Part shown: positions 40,601-44,630 of the stretch, piece after piece
How positions within the stretch are numbered: the first letter of the stretch is position 1
How the letters are laid out: each line of letters starts with the position of its first letter
DNA from: Chloroflexota bacterium
GTDB lineage: Bacteria; Chloroflexota; Anaerolineae; Anaerolineales; Villigracilaceae
NCBI GenBank assembly: GCA_016234535.1
Contig: JACRBH010000016.1
Span: 1 to 44,630, forward strand
Direction of reading: 5' to 3'
DNA: 44,630 bases
Program-made: the position numbers and the translations under genes
The notes under the pieces: model-generated
What the model saw: only the letters and a program-made list of their open reading frames with translations
What the model was told of the DNA's origin: nothing
The model's database searches: none

Positions 40601-41890
40601 AGCCGCATTTACAGCCGCCTGGCCGCCGAACGAGTCCTTGACCCGATGACCGGCGAAGTGATTGCGGAATACAACGATGTGATCACACACGATCTGGCAC
40701 GCAAGATCGCCAATGCCGGCGTATCCGAATTAAAACTCCGCTCGCCGATGACATGCGAACTCACACATGGTATTTGTTCGAAATGCTATGGCATCGACCT
40801 TGGCCGCGGTGAAATGGTGGAACTCGGTTCTGCGGTCGGAATTGTGGCCGCCCAGTCCATTGGCGAGCCCGGCACACAATTAACACTCCGCACCTTCCAT
40901 ACAGGCGGTGTGGCCTCTCAGGGAGCCGCAGATATCACAACAGGTCTGCCGCGCGTGGAAGAACTTTTCGAAGCCCGCAAGATGCCCAAAGGTGAAGCGG
41001 TCGTGGCTGAGATCGGCGGCATGGTACGCATCATGCAATCCGAGAAATACGCGGATATGCGCGAAGTCCATATTGAACATGCTGAAATGATCCACGATGA
41101 ATACGCACTTCCCGAAGAATGGAAGTTCGTCGTGAAAGATGAAAGCGAAGTTCAAGCCGGCGACATCCTTGCGACCAAGGATAAAGCCACCATCACCGCC
41201 CAGCACGCCGGACGCGTCGCAGTGGAAAAGAAAGACCGCAAGATCATTGTTTCCTACGAACAGCGCGAAGAGGCCATCGAAGACATTCCCACCACATCCC
41301 GCCTGCTCGTCAAAGATGGCGCACATGTGGAAGCCGGCCAGCCGTTGACGGAGGGTTCACTCAACCCGCACCGCATCCTCAAAATCCAGGGACGTGACGC
41401 CTGCCAGATGTATCTCATGACCGAGGTGCAGAAAGTCTATCGCTCACAAGGCCAGAACATTCACGACAAGCACTTTGAAGTCATCATCCGCAAGATGTTG
41501 AGCAAGGTACAGGTCACACGCCCCGGCGACACCAAGTACCTGCCCGGTGACGCCGTTGACCGACTTGACATCCGCAAGATGAATGAAGGTTTACTCGCGG
41601 AAGGAAAGACCGCAGCGCGCTTCCAGGAAGTTCTGCTCGGCGTGACGAAAGCCTCGCTCAGCACCGACTCCTTCCTCTCCGCCTCCTCCTTCCAGCACAC
41701 CATCAAAGTGCTGGCAAGCGCGGCCATCGGCTCCACAACCGACCCGCTCTTTGGCTTGAAAGAGAATGTGATCATTGGCAAACTCATCCCAGCCGGGACA
41801 GGCTTCATCCACGGACGTTTCGCGGATACCGAAACTGTCCACAACGCCACACAATGGTCGAACCTTCCGGATGTTGGAAGCGGCGACTAA
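37640..41890 (+). CDS. rpoC: DNA-directed RNA polymerase subunit beta'
   Basis: 1416 residues, starting at GTG 37640 behind GAGGAGAG. The zinc ribbon has Cys59, Cys61, Cys74 and Cys77; the catalytic Mg2+ motif NADFDGDQM is at 625-633; the second zinc site uses Cys967, Cys1039, Cys1046 and Cys1049; the trigger-loop region ends [17 protein letters not shown] 150-residue charged, coiled-coil-like insertion lies at about residues 150-315, within the clamp region before [14 protein letters not shown]. It is transcribed alone from its own promoter: the gene before it is a PBP, not rpoB. A terminator follows the stop. Confidence 0.98.
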   Translation: METKGLTALRISLASPQTILSWSYGEVLKPETINYRRLRPEKDGLFCEAIFGPTRDWQCYCGKYKNPRYKGITCDKCGVEVTRSAVRRERMGHITLATPVAHIWYTRRIPSQMGMLLDVSRRNLDRVLYFAQYIVTYVDEDARKKALQRLEDEISVSEREQAAGVNAKIADIKQKRDHKIAELKQKQASLQQNYDEQIAEQMEPITKEGQKLEKQLQDQMGEAANKTFFFELTGEKIIDAGDKVSSKHITLVQKSVTKKLEVLESESNDKKIRELEAIKTQSATIKAQADQEMEALRGELENETTASSNNSSRLRDELLELRPFTFLSEIRYRELKQRWGQVFRADMGAEAFFDILERLDLDKLSEELWHEVRTTKSKQKRKKSTTRLKVVEAFRRSGNSPAWMILTVLPVIPPDLRPMVQLDGGRFATSDLNDLYRRVINRNNRLKRLLELGAPDVIIRNEKRMLQEAVDSLIDNSQRGKALSRRGRRELKSLSDMLKGKKGRFRRNLLGKRVDYSGRSVIVVGPQLKLNQCGLPKSMALELYRPFVIARLVQNNYAANVKGARRLIERNRPEVWEALEGVIGDRPVMLNRAPTLHRLGIQAFEPILIEGSAIQLHPLVTTAFNADFDGDQMAVHVPLSQKAVAEARELMLASKNLLKPADGEPIISPSKDMVLGVYYLTMEKKAVHRGDGRAFSDMDDVELAYALGQVEVHTEIKYLAKTWYNDKGDRLPEAETRVIDTTIGRVLFNRVLPEQVQFVNDKLDKGGVKDLIAEVYELCGQEVTTEVADAVKHIGFTYATRSGTTLAVADISIPPERKGIIDEALKAVEVVLRDFRRGLLTEQEKNEREIQIWQETTEKVGVAVRKHMDPDGNLSTMATSGATKGGFSTISQLAGMRGLMADPSGRIIPMPIRSNFREGLTAQEYFISTHGARKGLADTALRTADAGYLTRRLVDIAQDIIINEYDCGTHEGVWIRKSDDVAGQSLMSRIYSRLAAERVLDPMTGEVIAEYNDVITHDLARKIANAGVSELKLRSPMTCELTHGICSKCYGIDLGRGEMVELGSAVGIVAAQSIGEPGTQLTLRTFHTGGVASQGAADITTGLPRVEELFEARKMPKGEAVVAEIGGMVRIMQSEKYADMREVHIEHAEMIHDEYALPEEWKFVVKDESEVQAGDILATKDKATITAQHAGRVAVEKKDRKIIVSYEQREEAIEDIPTTSRLLVKDGAHVEAGQPLTEGSLNPHRILKIQGRDACQMYLMTEVQKVYRSQGQNIHDKHFEVIIRKMLSKVQVTRPGDTKYLPGDAVDRLDIRKMNEGLLAEGKTAARFQEVLLGVTKASLSTDSFLSASSFQHTIKVLASAAIGSTTDPLFGLKENVIIGKLIPAGTGFIHGRFADTETVHNATQWSNLPDVGSGD

Positions 41891-41903
41891 AACATATATA
41901 AAT

Positions 41904-41940
41904 AAAACGGCGGCCTATGAAGGTCGCCGTTTTATTTTAT
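41904..41940 (+). terminator. rpoC terminator
   Basis: AAAACGGCGGCC (41904-41915) and GGTCGCCGTTTT (41922-41933) pair with one G-T wobble around a 6-nt loop, followed by ATTTTAT. It begins 13 bp after the rpoC stop codon. Confidence 0.85.
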
Positions 41941-41943
41941 AAT
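41938..41943 (+). promoter_or_regulatory. -10 box for the first SH3b lipoprotein gene
   Basis: TATAAT directly after the rpoC terminator tail, 37 bp before the ATG at 41981. The -35 position falls in the terminator stem and has no consensus. Confidence 0.35.
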
Positions 41944-41980
41944 GACATCGTCGGACGTTGCTTCCAACATAGGAGGAACA

Positions 41981-42862
41981 ATGCTACAACATAAACCTTT
42001 CGTATTCGCCATCCCTGGCATCATGCTGGTCATTGCATTGGCCTGCAATCTGCCAGGCGCAGTGCCTGCCACACAAACGCCGGAAAATATTGACCCGCTG
42101 CTGGCCGCGCAATTAACCATTGCCGCAGCAACCAGCCAAAACCAAACACCGGGCGCGGAAAATACCAGCCCAAGTTTTACTCCCACCGAAACACTGACAC
42201 TCGCCCCAACTCTTACATTTACGCCCGCATTTACATTAACACCTGCGTTCACCTCAACGCCCTCTTTTCCTTATGTCACACTTTCGGTAGCCACCAACTG
42301 CCGCAAAGGCCCCGGCAAAAATTTCGACCTGATAGATACTTTTAACCCGGGCCAAACCATCGAAGTCCTCGGCAAAAACCCGACAAATGAATACTGGTAT
42401 GTCCGCAGCCCAAATAACCAGACGATATTCTGCTGGCTGTGGGGGTTTTATGCCACAGGTGGAAACCTCGGCAACGCAGCCGTGTTCACGCCGCCGCCAT
42501 CCCCCACCTCCGTTCCGGGGTATGAGGCAACATACGCAGGCGTGGATTCGTGTGTGGGCTGGTGGGTGGAAGTCACACTAAAGAATATAGGCGCCGTTGG
42601 ATTCAAATCCTTCTCCATCTCCGTCAAAGACACCGTGACCGACATCACGCTCAGCAGTTCAAGCAACGAATTTATAAACAACGACGGCTGTCTTGTTTCC
42701 AACAGCATTTCAAAACTCGACCCTGAAGAAACCTACACCGTCAGTTCTCCGGCCTTTATCGCAGACCCAACGGGGCACGTAATCAAAGCGACCCTCACAC
42801 TTTGCACAGACAACAATCTTGGCGGACAGTGCAGCGTGAAAAATATTGAATTCAAACCATAA
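41981..42862 (+). CDS. SH3b-domain lipoprotein with Thr/Pro linker
   Basis: 293 residues from ATG 41981, chosen for AGGAGGAACA upstream. Signal with lipobox (MLVIALAC), then a low-complexity linker (TPTETLTLAPTLTFTPAFT), a bacterial SH3 domain (VATNCRKGPGKNFDLIDTF, EVLGKNPTNEYWYVRSP, FCWLWGFYA), a second Pro-rich linker and a C-terminal domain with YAGVDSCVGWWVEVTLKNIG and paired cysteines. SH3b domains often bind peptidoglycan. The gene at 43755 is a full paralogue with the same domain order, and a methyltransferase gene lies between them. Confidence 0.85.
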   Translation: MLQHKPFVFAIPGIMLVIALACNLPGAVPATQTPENIDPLLAAQLTIAAATSQNQTPGAENTSPSFTPTETLTLAPTLTFTPAFTLTPAFTSTPSFPYVTLSVATNCRKGPGKNFDLIDTFNPGQTIEVLGKNPTNEYWYVRSPNNQTIFCWLWGFYATGGNLGNAAVFTPPPSPTSVPGYEATYAGVDSCVGWWVEVTLKNIGAVGFKSFSISVKDTVTDITLSSSSNEFINNDGCLVSNSISKLDPEETYTVSSPAFIADPTGHVIKATLTLCTDNNLGGQCSVKNIEFKP

Positions 42863-42868
42863 GAAACA

Positions 42869-42890
42869 GGAAGCGGCCGTGGACGCTTCC
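42869..42890 (+). repeat. GGAAGCG/CGCTTCC hairpin
   Basis: A 7-bp stem with an 8-nt loop between the lipoprotein stop and the methyltransferase start. No T-run follows, so it is at best a weak or attenuating structure. Confidence 0.4.
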
Positions 42891-42904
42891 CGCATAATTT
42901 AAAT

Positions 42905-43717
42905 ATGAATGTACGGATCATCGTTTCAAAAAAACCAATTGGATTGCCAACCCGCGGGAAGACTGCTTCGAACCGGCTGCGACGAGTCGATAACTTTATC
43001 CTGCTCTATGAGCCATCGCTTCTCACGCGGACCGATGGCCTGTTTCAGCGTTCTATGTTCATTGACCTGGGCTACGGCTTTGACGCGCGAACCACGCTCG
43101 AAAGCGCCGCCCGCTTCAGACGTGTGAATCCAAATCTGCCCATCCTCGGCGTTGAAATTGACAGGGAACGTGTGGACGCGGCAATCCCCTATGCAGACGA
43201 GATCACACACTTTCGGCTGGGTGGATTCAACTTGCCTTTGCAAGCAGGCGAATCGGTCAGGTTGATCCGCGCTTTTAATGTCCTGCGTCAATATGAAGAA
43301 AAGGATTTCAACCCCGCATATGATCAACTTGCGCAATATGTCCTGCCTGGCGGATTAATGATCGAAGGCACATCGAATCCGTTTGGCAGTATTTGGGCCG
43401 CGAACCTTGTCCGAAAAGAAGAGAGCCGATGGAAGTTTGAAGCGCTTATCTTCAGCACCAACTTTCGCATGGGATTCGACATCACAGATTTTCAGGCCGT
43501 CCTGCCGAAGAATTATATTCACCATGTAGTTCAGAGCGAACCAATTTATGATTTCTTTGAAGCGTGGAAGCGGTCTGCCGCGGAGACATCCCCGGCAAAA
43601 GTGTTCGGACAAAAACAATGGTTTGTCGCGGCGGCTGAGAGTCTGGCGTCAAAGGGATACAAAATAGATACTCACAAAAAATGGCTGACCAAAGGCTGGC
43701 TGATCTGGAACAAGTAG
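42905..43717 (+). CDS. Class I SAM-dependent methyltransferase-like protein
   Basis: 270 residues. FIDLGYGFDARTTLESA (near residues 52-68) is the glycine-rich SAM-binding motif I, and ILGVEIDRERVDAA supplies the acidic residue that holds the ribose. YVLPGGLMIEGTSNPFG is the post-strand-4 region. It resembles small methyltransferases with unknown substrates; a catalytic motif for a nucleic acid or protein target is not visible. The gene is embedded between two paralogous SH3b lipoprotein genes on the same strand, 42 bp after the first and 37 bp before the second. Confidence 0.8.
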   Translation: MNVRIIVSKKPIGLPTRGKTASNRLRRVDNFILLYEPSLLTRTDGLFQRSMFIDLGYGFDARTTLESAARFRRVNPNLPILGVEIDRERVDAAIPYADEITHFRLGGFNLPLQAGESVRLIRAFNVLRQYEEKDFNPAYDQLAQYVLPGGLMIEGTSNPFGSIWAANLVRKEESRWKFEALIFSTNFRMGFDITDFQAVLPKNYIHHVVQSEPIYDFFEAWKRSAAETSPAKVFGQKQWFVAAAESLASKGYKIDTHKKWLTKGWLIWNK

Positions 43718-43754
43718 CAGACGGCTGTCGTCTCAAAGGCAAGAAGGAGAATAC

Positions 43755-44630
43755 ATGTCACACACTGACCGAATTTATTTACTCGTCGTGGCATTATTAA
43801 TTGCCAGTATCGCCTGCGCCGCGCCCGCCATCTCCACACCCGATACAGGCTCCATCAGCACCACCATTGCTCAAACTGTAGTGGCCGGGCTGACGCAAAA
43901 TGCGCCACTATTGCTTTTCTCTCCCACAGTGGAAATAATAACATCTACGCCATCACTGACTTTCACCCCTGAACCGCCGACTTTCACGCCTACTGAAACG
44001 ATCACACCAACGTTGACGCTCATCCCAACCCTGCCATTTACAGCCACGTTGGAAATCCCGCTGATCAGCGTCTCGGTGCCAACCAATTGCCGCAACGGAC
44101 CGGGAAAAGTCTACAACATGGTGGGCGCGCTGCTGATTGGTCAGGTTGCGGAAGTGTATGGACGCAACGAATCCAATAACTACTGGTACATCCGCAACCC
44201 GGGCGCTGGTGATCCATTTTGCTGGGTGTGGGGCGAATACGCAACCTTGATAGGTCCGGTGATGCTCCTGCCGGTTTTCACGCCGCCCCCAACACCGACA
44301 GCCACATCGACTCCACTGCCGACCAAGACTCCCACGCCATCGCCTGCCTTCAAGGCAGAGTATGTGAGTCTGGATACCTGTAACAATGTTTGGTGGGCAG
44401 AGATTACATTGAAAAACACAGGCTCGATCCCGTTCAAATCAATCAATATTTCAGTGACCGATAAAGTCACGGACATGGTGGTGGTCAACCTTGCCGATGG
44501 ATTTACGAATATCGATGGCTGTTTGAAAACAACCACAAAGGATATTATCGGAATTGGCGATACATATTTAATAAGCGCTCCCGCATTCACCTACAACCCA
44601 ACGGGACATAATATCCATGTCGAGATCACC
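43755..44630 (+). CDS. SH3b-domain lipoprotein, paralogue (3' end beyond the window)
   Basis: Starts at ATG 43755 behind AAGGAG and stays open for 292 codons to the window edge. Lipoprotein signal (LLIASIACAAP), Thr/Pro linker (FTPTETITPTLTLIPTLPF), SH3b domain (VPTNCRNGPGKVYNMVG, EVYGRNESNNYWYIRNP, FCWVWGEYA), second linker with TPTPSP, and a C-terminal domain (SLDTCNNVWWAEITLKNTG, NIDGC) parallel to the protein at 41981. By comparison with that paralogue only the last 15-20 residues should be missing. Likely lipid-anchored and facing the cell wall. Confidence 0.85.
   Translation, partial: MSHTDRIYLLVVALLIASIACAAPAISTPDTGSISTTIAQTVVAGLTQNAPLLLFSPTVEIITSTPSLTFTPEPPTFTPTETITPTLTLIPTLPFTATLEIPLISVSVPTNCRNGPGKVYNMVGALLIGQVAEVYGRNESNNYWYIRNPGAGDPFCWVWGEYATLIGPVMLLPVFTPPPTPTATSTPLPTKTPTPSPAFKAEYVSLDTCNNVWWAEITLKNTGSIPFKSINISVTDKVTDMVVVNLADGFTNIDGCLKTTTKDIIGIGDTYLISAPAFTYNPTGHNIHVEIT

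Overview
The window looks like a chromosomal segment of an uncultured Chloroflexota bacterium, most likely of class Anaerolineae. The signs are lipoproteins with long Thr/Pro 'TPTPT' linkers followed by SH3b domains, the style of the RNA polymerase beta' subunit, the DUF3090/SCO1664 gene pair, moderate GC content, and dense intergenic palindromic repeats. This placement is an inference from gene content; no rRNA is present. I saw no tRNA, rRNA, CRISPR array, prophage or transposase gene.

Layout. 91-4948 (minus): a compact run of GNAT acetyltransferase, CMP-sugar cytidylyltransferase, membrane sulfatase-like protein, D-2-hydroxyacid dehydrogenase and SDR, read as a surface-polymer or acidic-sugar operon. 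5035-10037 (minus): a beta-rich lipoprotein, radA, homoserine dehydrogenase and the conserved pair SCO1664-like kinase fold/DUF3090. 10187-11866 (plus): the large subunit of a B12-dependent acyl-CoA mutase whose two substrate-binding residues match isobutyryl-CoA mutase rather than methylmalonyl-CoA mutase. 11957-13381 (minus): a GPH-type sugar symporter. 13540-17366 (plus): a YprB-like exonuclease with a helical repeat tail, a rhodanese, a 58-residue membrane protein, OsmC and a membrane protein of unknown function. 17457-18250: a truncated metallo-beta-lactamase-fold gene and a 400-bp region with RNA-like secondary structure.

18253-29766 (minus) is the most interesting part. It holds two PII-like cyclic-di-AMP receptor paralogues (one nearly fused to a beta-propeller lipoprotein gene), an NhaD/ArsB-type antiporter overlapping a CBS-pair protein, a CaCA Na+/Ca2+ exchanger, and then an operon encoding a GH13_18 phosphorylase, two GT4 glycosyltransferases and glucosyl-3-phosphoglycerate synthase fused to two universal-stress-protein domains. 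Together they read as an ion and osmolyte homeostasis island. The CaCA gene and the osmolyte operon share a promoter-like element. A GH63-like hydrolase lies just beyond, at 31279-33663.

33804-44630 (plus): a MaoC hydratase, a bifunctional penicillin-binding protein, rpoC standing without rpoB behind a strong promoter and leader hairpin, and two paralogous SH3b lipoproteins flanking a methyltransferase; the last gene runs off the window.

About ten families of palindromic repeats occupy the gene junctions, sometimes inside operons. Some act as apparent terminators, one seems to supply a ribosome binding site, and one lies in frame inside the PBP gene.
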